Below are positions 36,380 to 44,945 of a stretch of 64,000 nt of DNA, piece after piece (the first letter of the stretch is position 1; the number at the start of each line of letters is the position of its first letter). The translations under genes were made by a program, and so were the position numbers. The DNA is from an uncultured Porphyromonadaceae bacterium. Lineage in GTDB: Bacteria; Bacteroidota; Bacteroidia; Bacteroidales; Muribaculaceae. The stretch lies in assembly GCA_947643165.1 (NCBI GenBank), contig CANRVB010000003.1, forward strand, positions 1 through 64,000. The letters run 5' to 3'. Below the pieces are notes generated by a model. That model saw only the letters and a program-made list of their open reading frames with translations, had not been told where the DNA came from and did no database searches.

Positions 36380-38389
36380 ATGAAAAAACAGATCGTCATG
36401 ACCCTGATAGCGGGTGCATTAATGGCCAATCCAAGCATGTATGGCAAAGTAACGACATCGCCAGACACTGTTCTCAATACCCTTCCGGCGTATAACGGCG
36501 AGGGGCTTGAGCTGTGCGCGACTGAAAATTCAACCGATTTCCGCCTGTGGTCACCTGAGGCTGAGGCTGCCGAGGTGATAATATATCCTACAGACCGCAA
36601 TACCGCAGCCACCGATACGATAGCGATGAGCCGTGGTGAACAGGGTACGTGGACCGCAAACATAGCCCGTGGGATGTATGGCAAGTTCTATACGTTCAGA
36701 ATAAAGTATAAGGGCGAGTGGCTTAAGGAGACTCCGGGCATATATGCGAAGGCTCTGGGAACCAACGGTGAGCGTGCGGCGATAATCGATATGACCCAAA
36801 CTGATCCCGAGGGGTGGGAAAACGACAAGGGTCCTGAGCTGAAGTCGATCACAGATGCCGTGATATATGAGATGCACCACAGGGATTTCTCGATGCATCC
36901 CTCGTCGGGAATAGTGCATAAGGGTAAGTTTCTGGCCATGACAGAACCGGGCACCACTACACCTGACGGCGCGAGCACAGGTATAGATCATCTGAAGGAG
37001 CTGGGCATAACCCATGTGCACATACTGCCGAGCTACGACTTCAACAGTGTAGACGAGTCGCAGCTTGCAAGCAATACCTACAACTGGGGATATGACCCGG
37101 TGAACTATAACACTCCCGACGGGTCCTACTCTACGGATCCGGCAAATCCCAAGGCAAGAATCAAGGAGATGAAGGAGATGGTGAAGGCTCTTCATGATGC
37201 GGGAATAGGCGTGGTGATGGATGTGGTGTACAACCACACGTCGCTGAACGATGACTCGAACTTCTCGCTGACCGCACCCGGATATTTCTACCGTCATAAT
37301 GCCGACGGAAGCTACAGTGACGCTTCGGCCTGCGGCAACGAGACGGCATCGGAACGCGAGATGATGCGCGATTTCATAAAGAACAGCGTGGCCTACTGGG
37401 CTAAGGAGTATCACATAGACGGGTTCAGGTTTGACCTGATGGGAATACACGACATAGAGACCATGAACCAGGTGGCTGATACTTTGAAGAAGATAAATCC
37501 GGATATCTTCATATATGGCGAGGGTTGGACGGCCTCAGGCTCTCCACTGCCCGAGGAGGAGAGAGCGATGAAGATGAATGTAGCAAAGATGCCCGGTGTG
37601 GCAGTGTTCAGCGACGATATCCGCGATGGTGTGAAGGGCCACTACAGCAAGGCTGATGACCGTGGCTTTGCGACGGGCAAGCCGGGGCTTGAGGAGACTG
37701 TGAAGATAGGCATAGTTGGCTCGACGGCCCACAAGCAGGTGGACTATTCGAAGGGATCGAACGCCACACGGCCTTATGCAGCCGAGCCGACGCAGGTGAT
37801 AAACTACGTGTCGTGTCACGATGACCTGATGCTGACCGATAAGCTGGCGGCTTCGATGGAGGGGTCGACGGAGGCTGAGCGTCAGAGGGCGGCCCGCCTG
37901 GCACAGACGATAGTATTCACAAGCCAGGGCACACCGTTCATGTGGTGTGGAGAGGAGATATTCCGCAACAAGAAGGGTGTTCACAACAGCTACTGCTCGC
38001 CTGACTCGGTGAACGCCATAGACTGGACTCTGAAGACTGAGAATGCCGATCAGTTCAAGTATTACCAGGAGCTGATAAAACTGCGCAAGAGCCATCCGGC
38101 ATTCCGAATGACGCGTACCGAGGATATCAACCGCCACCTTGTGTTTGATGACACGGCAGATACTCCCAACCTGATAAGCTACACGCTGGTGGATAATGCT
38201 AACGGTGATGAATGGAAGGAGATCAAGGTGGTGTTTAACGGCAGCGATGAGCCCCGGGAGATAAAAGTGAAGAAGGGTAACTGGACTGTGGTTGCCGATG
38301 ATGGCCAGATCAATGCCGAGGGTCTCGGCTCTTCGAAGGGTGGCAAGGTGACTGTGGCTCCGCGCTCGGCCCTGATAATGGCCCGCTAA
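36380..38389 (+). CDS. pulA: Type I pullulanase (GH13)
   Basis: 669 aa with an N-terminal signal-like segment (MKKQIVMTLIAGALMANPSM). It cleaves alpha-1,6 bonds in pullulan and branched starch. A CBM48-like N-terminal region (DFRLWSPEAEAAEVIIYP) precedes the GH13 barrel with the type I pullulanase signature YNWGYDP and regions DVVYNHT, GFRFDLMGIHD (nucleophile Asp), YGEGW (acid Glu) and YVSCHDD. Export to the periplasm fits a Sus-like starch system, but no SusCD genes lie in this window. Confidence 0.93.
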   Translation: MKKQIVMTLIAGALMANPSMYGKVTTSPDTVLNTLPAYNGEGLELCATENSTDFRLWSPEAEAAEVIIYPTDRNTAATDTIAMSRGEQGTWTANIARGMYGKFYTFRIKYKGEWLKETPGIYAKALGTNGERAAIIDMTQTDPEGWENDKGPELKSITDAVIYEMHHRDFSMHPSSGIVHKGKFLAMTEPGTTTPDGASTGIDHLKELGITHVHILPSYDFNSVDESQLASNTYNWGYDPVNYNTPDGSYSTDPANPKARIKEMKEMVKALHDAGIGVVMDVVYNHTSLNDDSNFSLTAPGYFYRHNADGSYSDASACGNETASEREMMRDFIKNSVAYWAKEYHIDGFRFDLMGIHDIETMNQVADTLKKINPDIFIYGEGWTASGSPLPEEERAMKMNVAKMPGVAVFSDDIRDGVKGHYSKADDRGFATGKPGLEETVKIGIVGSTAHKQVDYSKGSNATRPYAAEPTQVINYVSCHDDLMLTDKLAASMEGSTEAERQRAARLAQTIVFTSQGTPFMWCGEEIFRNKKGVHNSYCSPDSVNAIDWTLKTENADQFKYYQELIKLRKSHPAFRMTRTEDINRHLVFDDTADTPNLISYTLVDNANGDEWKEIKVVFNGSDEPREIKVKKGNWTVVADDGQINAEGLGSSKGGKVTVAPRSALIMAR

Positions 38390-38416
38390 AGGGAAACCAA
38401 CACTAAACATATCATT

Positions 38417-38458
38417 TCAGGCCGGCCCAATCGCAACAAGCGACAGGAGCCGGCCTGA
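38417..38458 (+). terminator. Hairpin after the pullulanase gene
   Basis: Arms TCAGGCCGGC (38417) and GCCGGCCTGA (38449) pair perfectly. There is no T run after it, so it may be an mRNA 3' end protector rather than an intrinsic terminator. Confidence 0.5.
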
Positions 38459-38483
38459 GACGTAAAAGACAGGACAGGATTTT

Positions 38484-38513
38484 TTGTATAATGAACTAAT
38501 AACAGTATATTTG
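38484..38513 (+). promoter_or_regulatory. cas9 promoter
   Basis: TTG at 38484-38486 (within a TTTTTG run), 19-nt spacer, TATATTTG at 38506-38513. This fits the Bacteroidetes consensus closely. The predicted start near 38520 gives a leader of about 160 nt to ATG 38679. That leader runs over the whole tracrRNA gene in the opposite direction. Confidence 0.7.
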
Positions 38514-38523
38514 CAAAAATGGA

Positions 38524-38615
38524 ATAAAAGACGGAAGAGACCCCGCAGGATCCCTTCCCAAATGTTTTCACAACGGATATAATCCTTATTGTGATTTGCC
38601 TATTTTTTCTTTTGC
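38524..38615 (-). ncRNA. tracrRNA (inferred)
   Basis: On the minus strand the RNA should begin near 38615 with GCAAAAGAAAAAA and then TAGGCAAATCACAA (38602-38589), which pairs over 14 bp without mismatch with TTGTGATTTGCCTA of the CRISPR repeat. A short nexus-like hairpin GGAT-TAT-ATCC follows. The end is a terminator with arms GGAAGGGATCC (38558-38548) and GGGTCTCTTCC (38543-38533), loop TGCG, then GTCTTTTATT. Length is about 92 nt. The gene lies just upstream of cas9 and divergent from it. Remnants of the repeat outside the perfect part show its origin from an array repeat. Confidence 0.85.
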
Positions 38616-38619
38616 ACGG

Positions 38620-38650
38620 CAAAGATAGGCAATTATTCCTAAAAAGTCAA
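38620..38650 (-). promoter_or_regulatory. tracrRNA promoter
   Basis: On the minus strand TTG (38650-38648), 20-nt spacer, TATCTTTG (38627-38620). Start of transcription expected near 38615, exactly ahead of the anti-repeat. Confidence 0.75.
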
Positions 38651-38678
38651 CTGAATACCAATAAATCGATCATAAGCA

Positions 38679-41600
38679 ATGAAACGCATATTAGGTCTTG
38701 ATCTTGGCACCGCATCAATAGGCTGGGCCTTCATAACAATAGATGACAAAAACAATCCAATAAACATATTGGGTATGGGATGCCGCATTGTATCGATGGC
38801 CGATACAGAGCGTACAGGATTCGGTAAGGGCAATGGTGAAACCGTATGCAATGAACGTACAGCAGCCAGATCATTGCGCCGAAGAATAGACCGCTTTCAG
38901 CAGAGATGCAGACTACTGGGGATGTTATTCAGTAGATACGGACTTACATTTGAGAAGGACCTACTCAAGCTTGATCCGATAAAACTATGGAGCCTCAGAG
39001 CCGAGGCTACCCAACGCCAACTAACACCGGCAGAAATAGGGCGGGTGATCTACCACCTGAATCACCGCCGCGGCTACAGATCGGCGAAATCCGACTATAC
39101 CGACAACACAAAATCGGAATATCTGACCGGGATATCCAAACTCTCGGCAGAGGCGCGAGAAAAGAATATGACGCCCGGACAATATTTCCGCAACAAGCTC
39201 GAGACCTCGCGGATAGATAATGGGACCAGCAGCATCTGCACATACAGAGTGAAAGAGAATATATTTCCGCGCTGTGACTATGAGAATGAATTGCAGCAAA
39301 TACTCGACAAGCAGAGCGAGTATTATCCTGAGATACTGACTGACAAGGCGAAGGATGAGTTAATGAGAGCCGTATTCCATCAGCGGCCACTAAAGAGCTG
39401 CAAGCATCTGGTGTCGATATGCGATGCGGAGACCCGACATTTTGTAAGCAGGCATTCGGGTAAAGAAGTTGCAGTCGGGCCACATGTGGCTCCCACCAGT
39501 TCGCCTATCGCGCAGGTATGCCGCCTGTGGGAGACTGTAAACAACATAGTGCTGAAAAATCCACGCAACCGCCGCCGCAACAACCAAGCAAAACCTGATG
39601 ACCGCCTACTGATGGCCGAATACATTCCTGACAGAATGGAGCGTATGAAGCTATTCAAATATCTGAACGAGAACGAGACACTGACGGAAAAGAAACTGCT
39701 GGAACTTCTCGGACTAACTAAAGATGACGGATTCAGCGCTACCATAGCCGGCCGCAGAGGCATAAAGGGTAATTCAACCCGCATGTCACTAAAGAAGGCT
39801 CTTGGCAGTAATCCGGAATATAAACGGCTTCTGAAATTTGAACTGAATATTGTAGAGACTGATGAGGCCGACCCTGAAACAGGCGAACTGATAAGACGTG
39901 TCAGCCCAGAATATATAAAAGAACCATTGTATGAACTGTGGCATACAGTCTACTCAATATCAGACCGCGAAGAGCTGGCAAACGCACTGTTGAACAAGTT
40001 TGGCATAGCCGACAGCGAGACAGTGGACCGACTGTACAGTCTTGACCTAAGGGGCGCAGGATACGCTCAGAAGTCGGCTAAGTTCATGAGCAAGATCATA
40101 CCATATCTGATCGACGGGCTGCACTATAGCGAGGCATGCGAGATGGTTGGCTTCAACCACTCCAACAGCATGACCACCGAGCAGAACAAGGCACGGGAAC
40201 TGAAGGAAAGAATAGATCTGCTGGAGAAAGGATCGCTCAGGCAACCGGTAGTGGAAAAGATACTCAACCAGATGATCCATCTTGTGAACGACATAATCGA
40301 GGCCTACGGACGACCGGATGAGGTAAGAATAGAGCTGGCCCGCGAGTTGAAACAGAGCAAAGATGAACGAGCCAAAACTGATAAACAGATAACACGACAG
40401 GAAAAGCTAAACAAGAATATAGCAGAACTCATAGCGGAATATGGCGCCAAACCGACCAAAAACAATATAGTGAGGTACCGTTTATGGCAGGAAGCAAAGG
40501 AGAGATGCATGTATTGCGGGACAAAAATAGGCGCAGCGGAACTGCTGTCAGGCGGTGGTATGGAGAAAGAGCACGTGATACCACGATCACTGTTTTTCGA
40601 CGACAGTTACAGCAACAAGGTATGCGCATGCCGCAGGTGTAACGCAGAAAAGGGGCAACAGACAGGCTACGACTATATGGCGAGCAAAGGAGAGTCAATG
40701 CTCAACAGCTATATAGACCGAGTGGAAGAAGCCTATAACGAATATAAGGTATCTAAAGGGCTAAACGGCATATCGAAAACCAAGCATGACCGTCTGCTGA
40801 CAAAACGTGAGGATATACCGCAGGACTTCCTGTCGCGCGACCTGAGACTAAGCCAATACATTGCCCGCAAATCGATGGAAATATTGAAGGAGGTGTGCAG
40901 AAATGTGTATGCCACCAGCGGCGCGGTGACCGGATTTTTCCGTCATGCGTGGGGATATGACGATGTTCTGCATGACATAAACATGGCATATTATACCGAC
41001 ACGGACATGACTACGGAGGATGCCTCAGGCCATATACGCATAAAGGACTGGAACAAACGCAAGGATCACCGCCATCACGCCATAGATGCGCTCGTGATAG
41101 CCTCGACCAGGCAAGGATATATACAGCGGCTCAATACGCTCAGCGCCGCACCGGTAGACGACACCCAGGCAACACGATCGGGGAATCTTGATAAGTGGGC
41201 ATCAGGATTGCCTCACTTCGGCTATAAAGATGTGAAACTCAAAGCGGAAGGAACAGCAGTGTCGATGAGATCCGGCAAGAGAGTGGCCACACGAGGTAAG
41301 CGCTACGTGTATAGAAACGGGGGGCGCAAGCTTGCGCAGGAAGGCATAATCACGCCACGCGGAAGCATGACCTATGAGTCGGTACATGGAAAGATCAGAG
41401 TAGCGGAACGCAACCTCGCGGCTAAAGAACTGTTTGGTCGCGTGGCGGATATATGCGATACAGAAGTAAAACTGGCCGTAGAGAAACGACTGACCGAGCA
41501 CGAAGGAAACACAAAGAAGGCACAGGAAAGCCTCAAGAAGAAGCCATTAGTGAAGGCTAACGGAGCAAAAATAGATAGAGCCGACTGCTGGCGAGAAACG

Positions 41601-42368
41601 TATGTGCTGAAAACGCCTATCGAAAAGGTTACTCTTGCCAACAGCAAGAACATAGTGGATCAAAGAGTGAGACACATAGTAGAGGAACACCTGAGAAACA
41701 AGGGTGCGTCGAAAGATAGTGTGATAACCGATCCACAGTCGGGCACTCCCATACGGTCGGTAAGAATGGTGATCACCCAGATATCCGATAAAAACGCCGT
41801 GACAGTGAGACGCAACAGCAAGGGGGATCCGATAGGATTCTCAAAAAATGCTTCCAACCACCACATAGCCCTGTACAGGACACCCGAAGGGGAAATAGAG
41901 GAGTATGTAGTAACGATGCAGGACGTAGTGGAGCGCAAACTGGCCGGCCTACCGATGATAGTGAAGGATCCACGCAAGGCATGGAAACAGGTAGACAATG
42001 ACAATAAACCTTGCAGCGAGGCTGTGCTTGCAAAACTGCCTATGGCCGACCGCAGATTTCTGATGAGTCTTGATGTGCACGGTATGTATGTGATAGGTAT
42101 GGATACAACCGACATAATGACAGCCATAGATGAACAGAGATATGACGAGATCGTGCCTAATCTGTATCAGGCACAGAACTTCGCTCAAGTGGATTATCAC
42201 TTCTACAGATCGACCGTAACCGAAATAACGAAGGACAAACGTGATATCGAGACAGGTAATTATATACGTGTGAGAAGCATATCGAAACTGATCGATTGTA
42301 ATATTGTCAAGGTCAGAGTCGACAGGCTGGGGCGTATAACACTCGCTGACGAAGCCATAAACAAATAG
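38679..42368 (+). CDS. cas9: Cas9 endonuclease, type II-C
   Basis: 1229 aa. RNA-guided double-strand DNA nuclease. RuvC-I with D8 in ILGLDLGTASIGWAF, bridge helix rich in Arg (ERTAARSLRRRIDRFQQR), RuvC-II with E552 in VRIELARELK, HNH with H632 in EKEHVIPRS and DDSYSNKV, RuvC-III with H800 and D803 in HRHHAIDAL. Two CxxC pairs (CMYCG before and CRRCN after the HNH His) probably bind zinc. The C-terminal PAM-interacting region is unassigned. All catalytic residues are present, so the enzyme looks active. With cas1 and cas2 only (no csn2 or cas4) the locus is subtype II-C. cas1 starts 12 nt later. Confidence 0.97.
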   Translation: MKRILGLDLGTASIGWAFITIDDKNNPINILGMGCRIVSMADTERTGFGKGNGETVCNERTAARSLRRRIDRFQQRCRLLGMLFSRYGLTFEKDLLKLDPIKLWSLRAEATQRQLTPAEIGRVIYHLNHRRGYRSAKSDYTDNTKSEYLTGISKLSAEAREKNMTPGQYFRNKLETSRIDNGTSSICTYRVKENIFPRCDYENELQQILDKQSEYYPEILTDKAKDELMRAVFHQRPLKSCKHLVSICDAETRHFVSRHSGKEVAVGPHVAPTSSPIAQVCRLWETVNNIVLKNPRNRRRNNQAKPDDRLLMAEYIPDRMERMKLFKYLNENETLTEKKLLELLGLTKDDGFSATIAGRRGIKGNSTRMSLKKALGSNPEYKRLLKFELNIVETDEADPETGELIRRVSPEYIKEPLYELWHTVYSISDREELANALLNKFGIADSETVDRLYSLDLRGAGYAQKSAKFMSKIIPYLIDGLHYSEACEMVGFNHSNSMTTEQNKARELKERIDLLEKGSLRQPVVEKILNQMIHLVNDIIEAYGRPDEVRIELARELKQSKDERAKTDKQITRQEKLNKNIAELIAEYGAKPTKNNIVRYRLWQEAKERCMYCGTKIGAAELLSGGGMEKEHVIPRSLFFDDSYSNKVCACRRCNAEKGQQTGYDYMASKGESMLNSYIDRVEEAYNEYKVSKGLNGISKTKHDRLLTKREDIPQDFLSRDLRLSQYIARKSMEILKEVCRNVYATSGAVTGFFRHAWGYDDVLHDINMAYYTDTDMTTEDASGHIRIKDWNKRKDHRHHAIDALVIASTRQGYIQRLNTLSAAPVDDTQATRSGNLDKWASGLPHFGYKDVKLKAEGTAVSMRSGKRVATRGKRYVYRNGGRKLAQEGIITPRGSMTYESVHGKIRVAERNLAAKELFGRVADICDTEVKLAVEKRLTEHEGNTKKAQESLKKKPLVKANGAKIDRADCWRETYVLKTPIEKVTLANSKNIVDQRVRHIVEEHLRNKGASKDSVITDPQSGTPIRSVRMVITQISDKNAVTVRRNSKGDPIGFSKNASNHHIALYRTPEGEIEEYVVTMQDVVERKLAGLPMIVKDPRKAWKQVDNDNKPCSEAVLAKLPMADRRFLMSLDVHGMYVIGMDTTDIMTAIDEQRYDEIVPNLYQAQNFAQVDYHFYRSTVTEITKDKRDIETGNYIRVRSISKLIDCNIVKVRVDRLGRITLADEAINK

Positions 42369-42380
42369 AGATAAGGAGAT

Positions 42381-43292
42381 ATGATAAAACAAGTGTTGTA
42401 TTTCGGCAACCGGGCAAGACTTAGCACAGCCCACCGACAACTGTGCATAGAGCTACAGCCGGCAAATGATGGTAAGCCTCCACCCATAGTGACACGTCCA
42501 CTTGAGGATATAGGAGTAGTAGTGATAGACAGCCGGGAAGTGACCATGACAGCATCGGTGATGCAAGGCCTCGCCGAGAACGGAGCGGCACTGATAGTGT
42601 GCGGACCAAACCATTTGCCAACGGGACTGATGCTGAATATTGACGGCCACTGTGAGCAAACAGAACGAATGAGACATCAACTGGAAGCACCCCTACCGCT
42701 ACGCAAACAGTTATGGCAGCAGACTGTAAAAGCAAAAATCCTCAATCAGGCATCAGCTGCGCACAAGGTGCATGGCGCGGAAGTAGGCTGCATGACGGCG
42801 TGGGCCAGGAGCGTACGTAGCGGCGATCCCGATAATATGGAGGGGAAAGCTGCCGCCTACTATTGGCGCGTCATGCTGTCGGATTATGACGGTGTGACCC
42901 GCGACCGCTATGGCGCGGATCCCAATCCACTGTTCAACTATGGATATGCCATACTCCGGGGCATAACAGCGCGTGCAGTAGTGAGTGCGGGCCTACATCC
43001 CTCAATGGGAATATTTCACCGCAACAAGTATAATGCCTATTGTCTTGCCGATGACCTAATGGAGCCTTACAGGCCGTATGTTGATCTGACAGTAATGGAT
43101 ATATGCCGGCGGTATGAGCAGCCATCGCTTGAATGCAAAGATGTGAAGCGCGACCTGCTGGCAATGACAACATGTGATGTCAAGATAGACGGACACATCA
43201 GGCCACTGATGCTGGCCGTTGGCGAAAGCGCAGTGTCGCTATACAAGTGTTTCAGCGGAAGCATAAAGCAGATACATTATCCGGAACTGTAA
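42381..43292 (+). CDS. cas1: Cas1 integrase
   Basis: 303 aa. It integrates new spacers together with Cas2. Metal ligands are visible as E154 in NMEGKAAAYYW, H213 in GIFHRNKYN and E228 in ADDLMEPYRP. The start KQVLYFGNRARLSTAHRQL is typical of type II Cas1. The gene sits between cas9 (12-nt gap) and cas2 (28-nt gap), in one operon. Confidence 0.97.
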   Translation: MIKQVLYFGNRARLSTAHRQLCIELQPANDGKPPPIVTRPLEDIGVVVIDSREVTMTASVMQGLAENGAALIVCGPNHLPTGLMLNIDGHCEQTERMRHQLEAPLPLRKQLWQQTVKAKILNQASAAHKVHGAEVGCMTAWARSVRSGDPDNMEGKAAAYYWRVMLSDYDGVTRDRYGADPNPLFNYGYAILRGITARAVVSAGLHPSMGIFHRNKYNAYCLADDLMEPYRPYVDLTVMDICRRYEQPSLECKDVKRDLLAMTTCDVKIDGHIRPLMLAVGESAVSLYKCFSGSIKQIHYPEL

Positions 43293-43320
43293 GCAAACGG
43301 ATATAAACTGGAGGAGCATC

Positions 43321-43662
43321 ATGCTAACGGATCAGCGCTTTAGCGAATACAGGATAATGTGGATACTTGTGTTTTTTGATATGCCTACAGAAACCAAGGC
43401 TCAACGAAAGGCATATACGACGTTCAGAAAGCAACTGCTCAACGATGGGTTCACTATGTTTCAGTTTTCGATATACATGAGACACTGCCCAACGGTTGAG
43501 AATGCCGAGGTTCATAAAAAGCGAGTGAGGAGTATGGTTTCGCAATGGGGTGATGTTGGTGTTCTTATGATAACCGACCGTCAGTTTAAAATGATGGAAT
43601 TGTATCATGGAGTAAAGAAAGAACCACCTAAGCAAGCCGCCATACAACTTGAACTTTTTTGA
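43321..43662 (+). CDS. cas2: Cas2
   Basis: 113 aa. Structural partner of Cas1 in spacer acquisition. The ferredoxin-like core IMWILVFFDMPTETKAQR and FTMFQFSIYMRHCP, with a C-terminal KQAAIQLELF, are typical of type II Cas2. A strong terminator hairpin starts 7 nt after the stop. Confidence 0.96.
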   Translation: MLTDQRFSEYRIMWILVFFDMPTETKAQRKAYTTFRKQLLNDGFTMFQFSIYMRHCPTVENAEVHKKRVRSMVSQWGDVGVLMITDRQFKMMELYHGVKKEPPKQAAIQLELF

Positions 43663-43669
43663 AAAAACG

Positions 43670-43713
43670 AAAAACTGATGGAACCAATCAAGGTTTATTC
43701 CATCAGTTTTTTT
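43670..43713. terminator. Bidirectional terminator between cas2 and the array
   Basis: Arms AAAAACTGATGGAA and TTCCATCAGTTTTT with seven T on the plus side and an A run on the other, so it can end the cas operon going right and array transcripts going left. Confidence 0.85.
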
Positions 43714-43765
43714 AATACGCTATACGTCTATAATTAGCTATATATCAATCTCTTATAGATAGTAT

Positions 43766-44435
43766 GTTGTGATAGACGTTGCAAAAGTAAGAAAAATGTA
43801 GGCAAATCACAACCGATCTCAAATCAAGGGGATATGACGCTGAGTTGTGATAGACGTTGCAAAAGTAAGAAAAATGTAGGCAAATCACAACCAAGCGCCA
43901 TCGGTTGTACATATTTCTCCTGTTGTGATAGACGTTGCAAAAGTAAGAAAAATGTAGGCAAATCACAACCGTTGAGACTAACAATATAAATCGTGAGAGT
44001 TGTGATAGACGTTGCAAAAGTAAGAAAAATGTAGGCAAATCACAACAATAGCGGTTGTATCTCTTGGCTCGCGCTGTTGTGATAGACGTTGCAAAAGTAA
44101 GAAAAATGTAGGCAAATCACAACCTACGGCACCCTATGAGGCGGTTAGATCTGTTGTGATAGACGTTGCAAAAGTAAGAAAAATGTAGGCAAATCACAAC
44201 TATTGCTCAAACCTGATTATTAACAAGTCGCGTTGTGATAGACGTTGCAAAAGTAAGAAAAATGTAGGCAAATCACAACCGTGGTGATGTCAGGGTTGAA
44301 CTTCTCGAGGTTGTGATAGACGTTGCAAAAGTAAGAAAAATGTAGGCAAATCACAACTTGGGTCAAGTTCTGAACATCGCCAAAAGCGTTGTGATAGACG
44401 TTGCAAAAGTAAGAAAAATGTAGGCAAATCACAAC
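43766..44435 (-). CRISPR. CRISPR array, nine 48-nt repeats and eight spacers
   Basis: Repeats begin at 43766, 43844, 43922, 43999, 44076, 44153, 44232, 44310 and 44388; all nine appear identical. Spacers are 29-31 nt and all different. Repeat ends are inverted (GTTGTGAT ... ATCACAAC). I assign the minus strand as the crRNA strand: read that way the repeat starts GTTGTGATTTGCC, like the Bacteroides fragilis type II repeat as I remember it, and that part pairs with the inferred tracrRNA. In this direction each repeat contains TTG-N20-TACTTTTG, a full consensus promoter. Identical repeats with no decayed end copy suggest a young or active array. Confidence 0.95.
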
Positions 44436-44470
44436 GGTAACGCGTCGGATAAGGTAGGACTACATACTAT

Positions 44471-44520
44471 CACACCAGAGACCACCAAATTTCGCATTGG
44501 CGGTCCCTGATGTGTTTTAT
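44471..44520 (+). terminator. Terminator-like hairpin right of the array
   Basis: Arms CACACCAGAGACCACC and GGCGGTCCCTGATGTG pair with three A-C mismatches around a 12-nt loop, followed by TTTTAT on the plus strand. It could end plus-strand readthrough from the array, and is thus mild evidence against a purely minus-strand array transcript, or it may belong to a separate small RNA. Confidence 0.5.
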
Positions 44521-44545
44521 GGGGCTGAAATTTGGTAGATAGGGG

Positions 44546-44645
44546 AATTAGTGGTATATTTGCATTAACGATTCCGTAGCTAATGACTACCGATTCGTTG
44601 CAAGCGGGGGCTGGTCTTATGACTGGCCGTCCGTATTTTATTTAG
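44546..44645 (+). ncRNA. Putative small RNA, copy 1 (57-nt conserved block)
   Basis: A block at 44546-44602 is identical to 44844-44900. It contains -7 box TATATTTG (44555-44562) and a hairpin-forming part with arms AACGA...GTAG and CTAC...TCGTT. After the block this copy has its own terminator-like hairpin GGCTGGTC-TTAT-GACTGGCC (44609-44628) followed by ATTTTATTT. Predicted RNA is about 44568-44645. No match to a known RNA family comes to mind. Parts of the minus strand here are also open as a protein remnant, so the RNA reading is not certain. Confidence 0.45.
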
Positions 44646-44845
44646 TAGCGTTAGCGATCCATTTCTTTCCTTAACCCAGACTTCATCAATAAAAAGACCA
44701 TCATCATACTCCCTAACGATGATGTATGCAGCTTCGCCTTGAATATCTGTTTAATAATATGGGATTGAACCAGACGCTTAATACCCTTGTGGTTGGAAGC
44801 GATGCCAATATACTTTGCATTTTTTAAGACCTCAGAAATTTCTAA
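44646..44845 (-). pseudogene. Gene remnant between the two small-RNA copies
   Basis: Minus-strand reading from about 44845 gives LEISEVLKNAKYIGIASN, HKGIKRLVQSHIIKQIF and, after a one-base shift near 44732, GEAAYIIVREYDDGLFIDEV, WVKERNGSLTLLNKIR. The codons look protein-like on both sides of the shift. No start codon is available, so this is debris of a longer gene. Family not recognised; a phage- or toxin-related origin is only a guess. Confidence 0.4.
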
Positions 44846-44945
44846 TTAGTGGTATATTTGCATTAACGATTCCGTAGCTAATGACTACCGATTCGTTGCA
44901 GAAAGAGGAGTGAGTGAGTGAGTGATCATTCCTCTGACTTTTTAT
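44844..44945 (+). ncRNA. Putative small RNA, copy 2 (57-nt conserved block)
   Basis: Block 44844-44900 is identical to copy 1 with -7 box TATATTTG at 44853-44860. It is followed by a different terminator-like hairpin AGAGGA / TCCTCT (44904-44935) that encloses a GTGA tandem repeat, then GACTTTTTATAT. Predicted RNA is about 44866-44945. The same 5' half with two different 3' hairpins suggests a duplicated RNA gene, or alternatively direct repeats left by an insertion. Confidence 0.45.

Noticed and set aside
43745-44432. Open frames of 97 and 70 aa with a repeated VVICLHFSYFCNVYHN motif
   Set aside because: They are translations of the CRISPR repeats, not genes.
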